This document shows, piece after piece, positions 17,020-25,046 of a DNA stretch of 64,000 nucleotides (positions are counted from its first letter, which is position 1; each line of letters opens with the position of its first letter). Source of the DNA: Chryseobacterium camelliae (GTDB lineage: Bacteria; Bacteroidota; Bacteroidia; Flavobacteriales; Weeksellaceae); assembly GCF_002770595.1 (NCBI RefSeq), contig NZ_CP022986.1, positions 1,302,001 to 1,366,000 on the forward strand, read 5' to 3'. Under the pieces are notes generated by a model. It saw only the letters and a program-made list of their open reading frames with translations. It was not told the origin of the DNA and made no database searches. The translations under genes and the position numbers were made by a program.

Positions 17020-17400
17020 ATGAACAGCAGTGTAGGATTTAAAATAAAAAAACTCAGGGAACAGAAAGAAATATCCCAAGAAGATCTGGCTTTCCGGCTT
17101 GATGTCTCCCAAAGCTATCTCAGTAAAATTGAAAATGGGGCCATTGAAAAATTAGACTTTATTTTCATGCAGAAAGTAGCCGACTTTTTCAAAGTAGAAC
17201 CCCAGTATTTTTTGGAAGGTGATACTATTGTAAATAACAATATTGAAACAAGTACTAATTCTTCTGTAGGAAATATTGGTGATACAACAATCAACAGTAC
17301 TGATCAAAATTTATTGGAGAATGTTATTAATAACCAACATCAGATCAATCAACTGATGGAAATGCAGAATAAGCTGATCGAAAAGCTGCTGAAAAATTAA
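17020..17400 (+). CDS. XRE-family helix-turn-helix regulator
   Basis: This 126-residue protein has a Cro/CI-type HTH at about 5-62 (IKKLREQKEISQEDLAFRL, then SQSYLSKIENG). A polar Asn/Ser/Thr linker (about 70-98) and a C-terminal helix rich in Gln, Asn and Leu that could dimerise follow. Proteins like this repress their own and neighbouring genes in many bacteria. The double operator just upstream fits such a role, and the divergent GLPGLI-peptide operon is the obvious second target. This is inferred. Confidence 0.82.
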   Translation: MNSSVGFKIKKLREQKEISQEDLAFRLDVSQSYLSKIENGAIEKLDFIFMQKVADFFKVEPQYFLEGDTIVNNNIETSTNSSVGNIGDTTINSTDQNLLENVINNQHQINQLMEMQNKLIEKLLKN

Positions 17401-17418
17401 AGCCCTATCAAAGCATAA

Positions 17419-17449
17419 AAAATCCGCGGTCTCTCCAGACAGCGGATTC
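17419..17449. terminator. Bidirectional terminator between the XRE gene and fabH
   Basis: The stem AATCCGC-GTCT/AGAC-GCGGATT (17421-17448) has a CTCC loop. It has T-rich flanks for both strands, strongest on the minus strand after fabH. Confidence 0.78.
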
Positions 17450-17468
17450 TTATTTCAAAAAGTTTCAT

Positions 17469-18491
17469 TTAATATTCAAAAAGTACGCTTCCCCAGGTAA
17501 ATCCGCTTCCGAAAGCCGAAAGAAGAACAAGGTCTCCCCTTTTGATCTTTCCTTTCTCTATAGCTTCGCTTAAAGCGATCGGAATAGACGCGGCAGTTGT
17601 GTTTCCGTATTTCTGGATGTTGTTGAATACTTTATCATCCGGAAGCCCGAATTTCTGCTGTACAAACTGGGCAATTCTTAGATTGGCCTGATGCGGGATA
17701 AACATATCCAGGTCTTCTATTGTTTTTCCTGCTTTATCGAGCGCTTCCTGCATCGTCTCCGGAAACCGGGTTACTGCATGCTTGAAGACAAAATTCCCGT
17801 TCATGATCGGGTAGACTTCTTTCGAGGTCACCTGTTCAGGCTCTCGTCTCATCCTGTCGCTCCACCCGAATTTGGACCCAGGGAACTGGGTACAGAGTTC
17901 GTCTGCATATTTGCCTTCAGAATGCATGTTTGTAGCCAGGATGTCACCGGCCTGCTCATCCTGAGTGGCAGAGAGGACGATAGCACCTGCGCCGTCTCCG
18001 AAGATCACGGAAACCCCTCTTCCCTCATCGGAAAAATCCAGCCCGAAAGAATGGACCTCTGCGCCTACCACCAGAATATTTTTGTATGTTCCGGCTTTAA
18101 TGAACGCATTAGCCACACCTACCGCATACACAAATCCTGAACACTGGTTCCTTACATCCAGGGCTCCTATGGTATCGCAGCCCAGCATGTCCTGGAGCAG
18201 GACGCCACAGCCCGGGAAATAATAATCCGGAGACAGGGTGGCAAAAACAATATAGTCGATATCTTTAGCCGTGAGTCCTGCATTTTCAATGGCTTTTTCT
18301 GAGGCCTTAAAGCCTAGATAGGCGGTGGTTTCCTGGGAATCGTTCCTGTTTTTGCGGTGCCTTCTTTCCTTAATCCCGGTCCGCTCAGTGATCCATTCGT
18401 CATTGGTGGTCATTAATTCCGCTAGATCATCATTCGTAACAACATTATCCGGGACATAGAATCCGATTCCCTTTATTGTACTTTTAACCAT
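17469..18491 (-). CDS. fabH: Beta-ketoacyl-ACP synthase III
   Basis: This enzyme of about 340 residues condenses acetyl- or branched acyl-CoA with malonyl-ACP to start fatty acid synthesis. The triad is visible: Cys in DVRNQCSGFVYA (about 121), His in FIPHQANLRI (about 257) and Asn in YGNTTAAS (about 287). The closing GSGFTWGSVLFEY is typical. I use the ATG at 18491, because the longer frame would start with TTG inside the -7 box of its own promoter. It stands apart from plsX/rpmF, which often accompany it. A 16-bp palindrome lies in its promoter region. Confidence 0.93.
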   Translation of the reverse strand: MVKSTIKGIGFYVPDNVVTNDDLAELMTTNDEWITERTGIKERRHRKNRNDSQETTAYLGFKASEKAIENAGLTAKDIDYIVFATLSPDYYFPGCGVLLQDMLGCDTIGALDVRNQCSGFVYAVGVANAFIKAGTYKNILVVGAEVHSFGLDFSDEGRGVSVIFGDGAGAIVLSATQDEQAGDILATNMHSEGKYADELCTQFPGSKFGWSDRMRREPEQVTSKEVYPIMNGNFVFKHAVTRFPETMQEALDKAGKTIEDLDMFIPHQANLRIAQFVQQKFGLPDDKVFNNIQKYGNTTAASIPIALSEAIEKGKIKRGDLVLLSAFGSGFTWGSVLFEY

Positions 18492-18509
18492 ATCGTTTTT
18501 TAATTTTGG

Positions 18510-18550
18510 CAAATATAGAACTTATTGCATACATACTATTTCAAAATAGT
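18510..18550. promoter_or_regulatory. fabH promoter box and 16-bp palindrome
   Basis: On the minus strand, TATATTTG (18510-18517) is a full -7 match for fabH. The palindrome ACTATTT-CA-AAATAGT at 18535-18550 covers the place of its -33 element. It lies before the corA start as well, so it could control both divergent genes. Confidence 0.55.
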
Positions 18551-18564
18551 AGTATTTTTACCTT

Positions 18565-19464
18565 ATGCCAATGAATACCTTATACCGTGGTCCACAATGC
18601 GAATGGATTGATGTGGAAGCACCTGCACAGGAAGACTTAGACCTCCTGCACGAAAAATATAACATCAATACGCTCCTGCTGGAGGACACGATGGACCCGA
18701 ACCACCTGCCGAAATATGAGGAGGACGGGGAGGTAAAATTCTTCCTCCTGCGCGAAAGCACGGAGATGGAACGTAAAAACCTAAACACCATCAGTGACAT
18801 CAGTACAAAAATCGGGATCTTCATGGTAGGCCATACGCTGATTACGGTTCACAGGATGAAAACTAAAAGCATTACCGAAACGCTGCAGCAGCTGGAAAAA
18901 AGAAAGGAAGAAACCCGACCGCAGCATATTGCCCTGATGATTGCCCTGATCATTATGAAAACTTTTGATGATGAGTCCATCAGCCTGATGGAAACCATGG
19001 ACAATATTGAAAATGAAATCTTCCTTAAGAATACCAACCATACCAACCAGATCAGGAGGCTGTACAAGCTGAAGCGCAAATCCGGACTGAACTCCAGGGT
19101 GCTTACGGTTTCTACGGATGCCGTTGATAAATTCCGGCTGCTTGACCTCCAGATTTCGGAAGTAATTGACCTGAAGGATAAGCATAAGGACGTTGTCGCG
19201 GATTTTGAACACCTCAACATCCAGATCACCAACCTGATTTCCATGTTCCTGGCGCTGTCTGACCAGAAAGCCAACCAGGTCATGAAGGTCCTGGCAGTGT
19301 ATTCGGTCTATTTTTTACCGATCACCTTTATTGCCGGCGTCTACGGGATGAATTTCGACAATATGCCTGAGCTCCACCATCAATACGGCTATTATTTTAC
19401 TTTAGGCCTGATGGCGCTGATTGTGATCATTACCTTCATTTATGCACGGAGGAAGCAATGGTAA
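18565..19464 (+). CDS. corA: CorA family divalent-cation transporter
   Basis: This 299-residue protein has an N-terminal cytoplasmic alpha/beta domain, a long stalk helix, and two C-terminal membrane helices (about 236-256 and 272-292). The pore signature YGMNF lies between them. The family forms pentamers that take up Mg2+ (sometimes Co2+ or Ni2+). It diverges from fabH across only 73 bases. The ATG lies 4 bases after TATTTTTA, a 7 of 8 match to the -7 box. Confidence 0.9.
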   Translation: MPMNTLYRGPQCEWIDVEAPAQEDLDLLHEKYNINTLLLEDTMDPNHLPKYEEDGEVKFFLLRESTEMERKNLNTISDISTKIGIFMVGHTLITVHRMKTKSITETLQQLEKRKEETRPQHIALMIALIIMKTFDDESISLMETMDNIENEIFLKNTNHTNQIRRLYKLKRKSGLNSRVLTVSTDAVDKFRLLDLQISEVIDLKDKHKDVVADFEHLNIQITNLISMFLALSDQKANQVMKVLAVYSVYFLPITFIAGVYGMNFDNMPELHHQYGYYFTLGLMALIVIITFIYARRKQW

Positions 19465-19546
19465 TGGTGCAGCAGATCTAATTTCTTATCGAACCCTGAC
19501 AGAAATGACCTAATTTTAACTTCCTGAACCCACACACTAAAAAACT

Positions 19547-21133
19547 ATGACAACCGAAGAACTTCAGACCATTCTCAGCGGAAATACCCTTTCCGGAGAG
19601 TCAAAAGAAAAACTGGCAGCGCTACATACCGCTATTTCCGGTAAGGAGTTCTCCGATATCCTGGATGCAGAAGGCCATCAGTATGTTGAGTTTGTGCAGG
19701 AAGGCGGCGGCGTATGGGGAACAGCACTGGTGGGTTACCTGTACGGACTGGAAATTTTCGGCATCCGCTTCCTGAAAGTGGCCGGGACGAGTGCGGGAGC
19801 CATCAACACGATGCTCATCGCCGCATGCAGGACCAAATCGGAAATGAAAAGCGAAATCATCAGGGATATCCTGCTCAGCTGGAACTTTGCAGATTTTATG
19901 GACGGAAGGCCCTTCATCAAGAGAACCGTACGCGCCATGCTCAATAACAAACATTTTCTCACTATCAATGCTGTTATTGCCGCAGTGATCATGGTTGTAC
20001 TGGTCAGCATTCCTTTTGTCCTGTCTTCAGAGACGCCTTTAAAGGCCAAGCTGCTGTTCCTGATCCCGCTGATCCCTGTCCTGATCGTTGCCCTGATCAT
20101 TAAAATGCTGTATAACAGCTTCAGGAAGCATAACAGCGGACTGAATCCCGGGGATGTTTTCCTGGATACCATACAGACCACCCTGGATGGATTCGGCGTA
20201 CATACGGTAGCTGACCTGAACAGGAAATTCGTTCAGAAAGAATATGACCTCAATGTCAATTACCGCTACGGAAACGGGTATGAATATTATAATATCGCCC
20301 TCCAAGGCATTGAAGAAATCAAAAACAATAACCTGGAACATATTGACCAGACGCGGTACCGGATCTTTTACGAAAGTGCCCTGAACAATGATTACTACAA
20401 GAATAATCCTTTTTACCAGCTGAAATCCGAATACATCGTCGTTACCACGGATATCAATGCCAAAATAAAGGTGGAGCTCCCTACCATGGCCAACCTGTAT
20501 TGGTCAGAAGAAGAACTGAAGCATATAAGCCCGGCAGAATTCGTGCGTGCTTCCATGTCGGTACCGTTCTTTTTTGAGCCTTTCCAGAAGAGGATCAATA
20601 AAGCAGAGGATTCGGTACAATATGCCTGGAAGTTCTGGATGAATACCAAACCGGAAGACATTTGTCCCGTAGGGGTTTTCATCGATGGCGGCAGCATTTC
20701 CAATTTCCCGATCGACCTGTTCCATGCAGAAGAGGTATTTTATCCGAGGATGCCGCTGTTCGGCGTACAGCTCACCAGTGATTCCGATATCCTTTCAGAA
20801 AAAGGAAAAACCAGCGAACAGATTTTAAAGACCCCTTTTTCCTATGCCGGAAATATCATTGACACGCTTAGGGGATTCAATGACAAATCGTTTCTTACCA
20901 AGCATACTTTTTACCACCTGTTCAGCATACAGACTGTGAACTGCGGCAAAAGCAGCTGGCTGAATTTCTTTATGAAGAGGACAGAAAAGGAAGAACTTTT
21001 CAACCGGGGTTTCCAGGCGGCGCTGGATTTCCTCAACCGGTTCGACTGGGAGAAATACAAATGTGAAAGGATGATGCTGACGATGAAGGAAAAAAAGATC
21101 CTGAAAGAAGCCGATACACCGACCGTAGGATAA
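19547..21133 (+). CDS. Patatin-like phospholipase with internal membrane segment
   Basis: This 528-residue protein has the patatin Ser-Asp dyad: G-T-S82-A-G near the N-terminus, and D380 in FIDGGSISNFP. The oxyanion GGG motif is seen in EGGGVWG (about 52-54). An unusual pair of hydrophobic helices lies at about 137-187, between the two catalytic halves, so the enzyme is probably attached to the inner membrane. The family cleaves acyl chains from phospholipids. The small gene at 21180 follows by 46 bases. Confidence 0.87.
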   Translation: MTTEELQTILSGNTLSGESKEKLAALHTAISGKEFSDILDAEGHQYVEFVQEGGGVWGTALVGYLYGLEIFGIRFLKVAGTSAGAINTMLIAACRTKSEMKSEIIRDILLSWNFADFMDGRPFIKRTVRAMLNNKHFLTINAVIAAVIMVVLVSIPFVLSSETPLKAKLLFLIPLIPVLIVALIIKMLYNSFRKHNSGLNPGDVFLDTIQTTLDGFGVHTVADLNRKFVQKEYDLNVNYRYGNGYEYYNIALQGIEEIKNNNLEHIDQTRYRIFYESALNNDYYKNNPFYQLKSEYIVVTTDINAKIKVELPTMANLYWSEEELKHISPAEFVRASMSVPFFFEPFQKRINKAEDSVQYAWKFWMNTKPEDICPVGVFIDGGSISNFPIDLFHAEEVFYPRMPLFGVQLTSDSDILSEKGKTSEQILKTPFSYAGNIIDTLRGFNDKSFLTKHTFYHLFSIQTVNCGKSSWLNFFMKRTEKEELFNRGFQAALDFLNRFDWEKYKCERMMLTMKEKKILKEADTPTVG

Positions 21134-21179
21134 TTGCCGGTTGGCAAAGAGTTCGTATATTGACTATAAATTTTACCTC

Positions 21180-21548
21180 ATGATCAGCAAATCAGATTTA
21201 AGAATTCCTCTGTCCATACCCATTAATGAAGCAAGCACGCAGGCAGAACGTTTCCAGAACCAGGTCCTGCGGCCCATACTGAAACTTCAGAATGACCTTT
21301 ATATAGGCCTGTTCTCAAACTATGCATCCCGGCAGATCCCTGCGTTCAGCTCGCTCACTACGGAAAAGAAACATCTCCTGATTGAACAAAGCCTGCAAAA
21401 AGACACGGTGCTGAAAAACACCCTGATCGGAATCAGTATCGGCATGCTGACCGGCGAGGAACTGGAAACCTATATTTCCGACAGTAAAACCTTCAACAAG
21501 AGAATCGTGGCTATGATTACAGAGAGGATCAAGAGCCAGGTGAAATAA
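21180..21548 (+). CDS. Conserved hypothetical cytoplasmic protein
   Basis: This protein of about 122 residues is mostly helical, with no signal peptide and no recognisable motif. I use the ATG at 21180 (MISKSDLRIPLS), because the longer frame begins with TTG. It lies 46 bases after the patatin gene and is probably co-transcribed with it. Function is unknown. Confidence 0.6.
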   Translation: MISKSDLRIPLSIPINEASTQAERFQNQVLRPILKLQNDLYIGLFSNYASRQIPAFSSLTTEKKHLLIEQSLQKDTVLKNTLIGISIGMLTGEELETYISDSKTFNKRIVAMITERIKSQVK

Positions 21549-21568
21549 CGTGGGATCGCTATAATGAA

Positions 21569-22120
21569 TTACACATCTGCCCATTTAGGCTTCTGCTTTA
21601 AGACCTCATGATAGACCGGGCAGCTTTCATCATGGCACCCTTTCAGGTAGCCGGTGCTCATCAGAAATTCATTGACAATTTCCCCGCCGGTAAATTTAAA
21701 GGTCTTTTTAAACAGTTTCATCCATTCCGGCAGCGTTTTTGGGTGATGGTGATCAAGCCACTGACCGAAGGAACCGAATTCTTCCTGTAATGCCATAATG
21801 GTTTTGGCATTTTCGATAGCCGCATTCACTTTCAGCCTGTTCCTGATAATCCCGGAATCATTCAATAGCCGTTCACGGTCATCCTCTGTGTAAGCAGCTA
21901 CTTTCTGAATATCAAAATTGTGATACGCTTCCCTGAAACCTTCCTCTTTCTTTAAAATTGTTTCCCAGCTCAGTCCGGCCTGGTTGATCTCCATCACCAA
22001 TCTGCCGAACAGTTCATTATCGTCATGGATCGGGAATCCGTAATGATGGTCGTGGTACTTTTTATGAAGTGCTTTTCTGCTTTCAGGCTGCATCGTTTCT
22101 ATGGCTGAACAATAACTCAT
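21569..22120 (-). CDS. tag: DNA-3-methyladenine glycosylase I
   Basis: This 183-residue base-excision enzyme removes 3-methyladenine from DNA. It shows the family markers: an N-terminal Cys region, YHDHHYGFPIHDDNELFGRLVMEINQAGLSWETIL, the RLLNDSGIIRNRLKVNAAIENA stretch, and C-terminal zinc ligands in GCHDESCPVYHE. A full -7 box, TATCTTTG, lies on the minus strand at 22141-22148, giving a leader of about 15 bases. No TTG is found at the usual distance. Confidence 0.93.
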   Translation of the reverse strand: MSYCSAIETMQPESRKALHKKYHDHHYGFPIHDDNELFGRLVMEINQAGLSWETILKKEEGFREAYHNFDIQKVAAYTEDDRERLLNDSGIIRNRLKVNAAIENAKTIMALQEEFGSFGQWLDHHHPKTLPEWMKLFKKTFKFTGGEIVNEFLMSTGYLKGCHDESCPVYHEVLKQKPKWADV

Positions 22121-22274
22121 CTTTAAGTATTAATTTAAAACAAAGATAAGGTGAGTTTGTGACAACTATCAGTCAGGAGGATAAATTAATTGTAGTCATT
22201 AATACCTTTTAAGGGAGAATTGATCCGGATACTTTTTTTGGCCAACCCATTCACAAGACAGTAAAACATTTACT

Positions 22275-22805
22275 CTATAATTTGTCAATATAATCCAGAT
22301 ACAGAGGAATGCTCGCTTCAACATGTTCTGATGAAGGGTCCTGTTCCAGACCATAATAGACAAACGGCCCGCGGTAATCGGCTTTTACATAGTCAAAGGT
22401 AAGTTCAAAGGGCCTGAGCAGCTCTTTCATTGTATATTTGTATCTTCCTGTGGCACTGAAATCCTTATCGTCAATCCCGGCAGATATTGCTAATGCGATT
22501 TTCTTTCCTTTCATTTTGAAGCCACTGCTGCTTCCGTAAGCCCAGCCGTACAGAAGTACCTCGTCAAACCATTTTTTCAGTAACGGCGGGCTGCTGAACC
22601 AATAGAACGGAAACTGAAATATGATTGTATCATAGGCTTCAATTAATTTCTGTTCTTTTTCTACATCAAACTTTCCGTCCGGATAGGCTTTATATAATTC
22701 ATACACTGTATATTTCTCCGGGAACTGGTTCAGTACTTCAACCCATCTTTTATTAATAACAGAAGTCTCCATATTGGGGTGGATAACAATGATCAATGTT
22801 TTCAT
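22275..22805 (-). CDS. NAD(P)H-dependent flavin oxidoreductase (flavodoxin fold)
   Basis: This 176-residue protein belongs to the Flavodoxin_2 group (KefF/MdaB/quinone reductase type). Cues are the start MKTLIIVIHPNMETSVINKRW, the FMN-loop stretch TIIFQFPFYWFSSPPLLKKWFDEVL, and GWAYG. These enzymes reduce quinones or nitro compounds with FMN. It is divergent from the hxlR-type regulator gene across 89 bases that contain a perfect promoter and a palindrome, so it is very likely the regulated target. Confidence 0.88.
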   Translation of the reverse strand: MKTLIIVIHPNMETSVINKRWVEVLNQFPEKYTVYELYKAYPDGKFDVEKEQKLIEAYDTIIFQFPFYWFSSPPLLKKWFDEVLLYGWAYGSSSGFKMKGKKIALAISAGIDDKDFSATGRYKYTMKELLRPFELTFDYVKADYRGPFVYYGLEQDPSSEHVEASIPLYLDYIDKL

Positions 22806-22822
22806 ATTCTAAATTTCTGTTT

Positions 22823-22853
22823 CAAAAATAATAGATGTAACTTACATTTTCAA
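22823..22853 (-). promoter_or_regulatory. Promoter of the oxidoreductase with HxlR operator
   Basis: On the minus strand, TTG (22851-22853), a 20-base spacer and TATTTTTG (22823-22830) form a consensus Bacteroidota promoter. The spacer holds the 13-bp palindrome ATGTAACTTACAT (22835-22847). A second half-site, ATGTAAGT, lies at 22886-22893, just before the regulator ATG. Confidence 0.72.
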
Positions 22854-22894
22854 TATAGGCAACCCATTGTACGGTACTATAAAAAATGTAAGTA

Positions 22895-23266
22895 ATGACT
22901 AAAATAAAAGAGACATCAACAACTTTTGCCAATAAGAAAGCCCTTACGGAAGAGTGTCCTGAATTGTATGCCTCAAGGCTTATTGGCGGACAGTGGTCGC
23001 TTGCGATCTGCAGCTACCTTATCAACGGAAAATTAAGGTTCGGGGAGCTGAGGAAAAGCCTGGGAAATATAACCGAGCGAATGCTCACGCTTCAATTAAG
23101 GCGGCTTGAAGAAGATAACATTGTCACACGAACGGTTTATGCGGAAGTTCCTCCCAGAGTTGAATATGAACTGACGGAAATCGGCTATAAATTAAAACCG
23201 GTTATAGAAGAACTGGACAAATGGGGAACCATGCATAAGGCCAGCCTTAAAGACGTTTCCATTTAA
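22895..23266 (+). CDS. HxlR-family winged-helix regulator
   Basis: This 123-residue protein has the HxlR/MarR-like winged helix: CPELYASRLIGGQWSLAIC, LRFGELRKSLGNITERMLTLQLRRLEEDNIVTRTVY, then VEYELTEIGYKL. Regulators of this type sense electrophiles, quinones or aldehydes, and often control a divergent flavin oxidoreductase, exactly as arranged here. Cys18 and Cys38 (approximate) could be redox sensors, but this is not proven. A half-operator overlaps its own leader, which suggests autoregulation. Confidence 0.9.
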   Translation: MTKIKETSTTFANKKALTEECPELYASRLIGGQWSLAICSYLINGKLRFGELRKSLGNITERMLTLQLRRLEEDNIVTRTVYAEVPPRVEYELTEIGYKLKPVIEELDKWGTMHKASLKDVSI

Positions 23267-23272
23267 ATAAAA

Positions 23273-23297
23273 AACCTCCGAAAATCAATCGGAAGTT
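23273..23297 (-). terminator. Terminator of the efflux operon
   Basis: Read on the minus strand, the stem AACTTCCGA/TCGGAGGTT (one T-G pair) is followed by six T, 21 bases after the emrB-type stop. Confidence 0.7.
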
Positions 23298-23317
23298 TAG
23301 TATGATTTGAAACAAAA

Positions 23318-24892
23318 TTAATGTACGTTGCTGAGATCTATCTTTTCCTTGCTTTTCCTTTCCTTAATGAACAGGATAAACGGAATACAGATCAGGAATA
23401 CCAGTCCCAGGTACAGGAACACATCCATATAGGAAAGCACGGTCGCCTGTTTGGTTACGGATAAATCCAGAATTTTGTAAGCAGCACTCATGGCTGCATC
23501 CGGTGACATGCCTTTTGCGATAAAGCTTGCTTTCAGTCCGTTCAGCCGTTGCTGCACATCAAAGCTGTTCTCATCCAGATGGGAAATCAGGTTGACCCTG
23601 TGCTTCTGGCTTTCATTGGCTATAAAGGTAGTGATCGCGGCAATACCGAATGAACCTCCCAGCTGCCTCATCATTCCGGTAAAAGCAGCTCCCTGTCCGA
23701 TTTCCTGTCCTTTCAGCGTACTCAGTGACAGCGAGGTAATCGGGATGAACAATAAGCCTAATCCGGCTCCCCGTACGATCAGCATCCAGAAAAAAGCATC
23801 CTTACCGGTATCCGGGGTGAGAATTTTATATCCCCAGAAGCTGTAAATAAAGAATATGAAAAGCCCAAGCGCCACCAGGATCTGCTGTTTTGCTCCTTTA
23901 GTAAGCAGCTTTCCGATAATCGGCATCATGAAAGCGGTGGTCAACGCCGCCGGAATCATCAACGCCCCCGACTGTAAGGCTGTCCAACCCAGAATACTCT
24001 GGGTATAAAGCGGAACAATAAACGTGGAGCCATACAACCCGAACCCAAGCACAAAGGACATTACGGTACCGATCCGGAGATTCCCGTTTTTGAGTACCCT
24101 CAGCTCCACAATGGGATATTTAAAGGTAAGCTCCCGCCACAGGAAGAGAATAAACCCGATGACTGCCGTTGCCGTGAAGGCGATAATCATCCCGCTTTCG
24201 AACCAGTCTTCCTCATGGCCTCTTTCCAGGATAAACTGTAAAGAACCTACGGTAGCTGCCAGCAAAGCAATCCCGATCCAGTCTACATCTGATACTTTAC
24301 GTTTCTCAGCATACTTCGGACTCCTCACAAACTGGAGCGTCATTAAGGTAGCTGCAATCCCGATCGGGATGTTAATATAGAAAATGTACGGCCAGCTGTA
24401 GTTATCCACAATATATCCTCCTAAGGGCGGACCTAATGTAGGGCCGATGATTACACCCAAACCGTAAATAGCCTGGGCCATACTTCTCTTTTCAACCGGA
24501 TAAGATTCCGTGATGATGGTTTGTGAAGTCACCAGAAGGGCTCCCCCTCCGATTCCCTGCATCAGCCTGAAAAATACCAGTTCCCAAATGTTGGTGGCAT
24601 TTCCGCAGAGAAATGAGAAGACGGTAAAGATGATGATGGAAGCCGCAAAATAGTTCCTTCTCCCGAACTGCTGCGACAGCCAGCTCGTCATCGGTACAAT
24701 GATTACGTTACCGATGGCATAGGCAGTAATCACCCATCCCACTTCGGAAAGTGTAGCCCCAAGGTTCCCTTTCATCTCATTCAGCGCCACATTCACGATG
24801 GTAGAGTCTACAATTTCAAGCAAAGCACACAGAATAGCGGTAATCGTAATGATTACCCTCCTGGCTCCATATTCTACTAATGAATCCTGCAT
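23318..24892 (-). CDS. DHA2-family drug:H+ antiporter (EmrB type)
   Basis: This 524-residue inner-membrane protein has about 14 hydrophobic helices. The opening VDSTIVNVALNEM is typical of EmrB/QacA, and motif C is visible in the fifth helix region (GLGVIIGPTLGPPLGGYIV). With the periplasmic adaptor and the TolC-like channel encoded just upstream, it forms a tripartite pump that ejects toxic hydrophobic compounds across both membranes. It is the last gene of the TetR-TolC-EmrA-EmrB operon and is separated from the adaptor gene by a 154-base gap with a large inverted repeat. Confidence 0.92.
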   Translation of the reverse strand: MQDSLVEYGARRVIITITAILCALLEIVDSTIVNVALNEMKGNLGATLSEVGWVITAYAIGNVIIVPMTSWLSQQFGRRNYFAASIIIFTVFSFLCGNATNIWELVFFRLMQGIGGGALLVTSQTIITESYPVEKRSMAQAIYGLGVIIGPTLGPPLGGYIVDNYSWPYIFYINIPIGIAATLMTLQFVRSPKYAEKRKVSDVDWIGIALLAATVGSLQFILERGHEEDWFESGMIIAFTATAVIGFILFLWRELTFKYPIVELRVLKNGNLRIGTVMSFVLGFGLYGSTFIVPLYTQSILGWTALQSGALMIPAALTTAFMMPIIGKLLTKGAKQQILVALGLFIFFIYSFWGYKILTPDTGKDAFFWMLIVRGAGLGLLFIPITSLSLSTLKGQEIGQGAAFTGMMRQLGGSFGIAAITTFIANESQKHRVNLISHLDENSFDVQQRLNGLKASFIAKGMSPDAAMSAAYKILDLSVTKQATVLSYMDVFLYLGLVFLICIPFILFIKERKSKEKIDLSNVH

Positions 24893-24927
24893 AATTTTAT
24901 ACGATGTATTTTTTGTGCAATGTAAAA

Positions 24928-25032
24928 TGTAATAAAGTACTGATGTATACTGTAATGATAATCCTACATTCTTTCAATGCCTTTATATAAGCATAGTGAA
25001 CAGAATCATCAGTACATGGATACTTTATTACA
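24928..25032. repeat. 105-bp inverted-repeat element between adaptor and antiporter genes
   Basis: Perfect 12-bp ends TGTAATAAAGTA and TACTTTATTACA bound a 105-bp segment. It also contains a second inverted pair, GTACTGATG (24937-24945) and CATCAGTAC (25007-25015). It could be a small MITE-like insertion or a structured spacer RNA that sets relative expression of the two genes. No ORF lies inside. Confidence 0.5.
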
Positions 25033-25046
25033 CCCATACATCCATA

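Noticed and set aside
24928..25032. Complete insertion sequence
   Set aside because: Only 105 bp, with no transposase frame. It is recorded as a repeat element instead.
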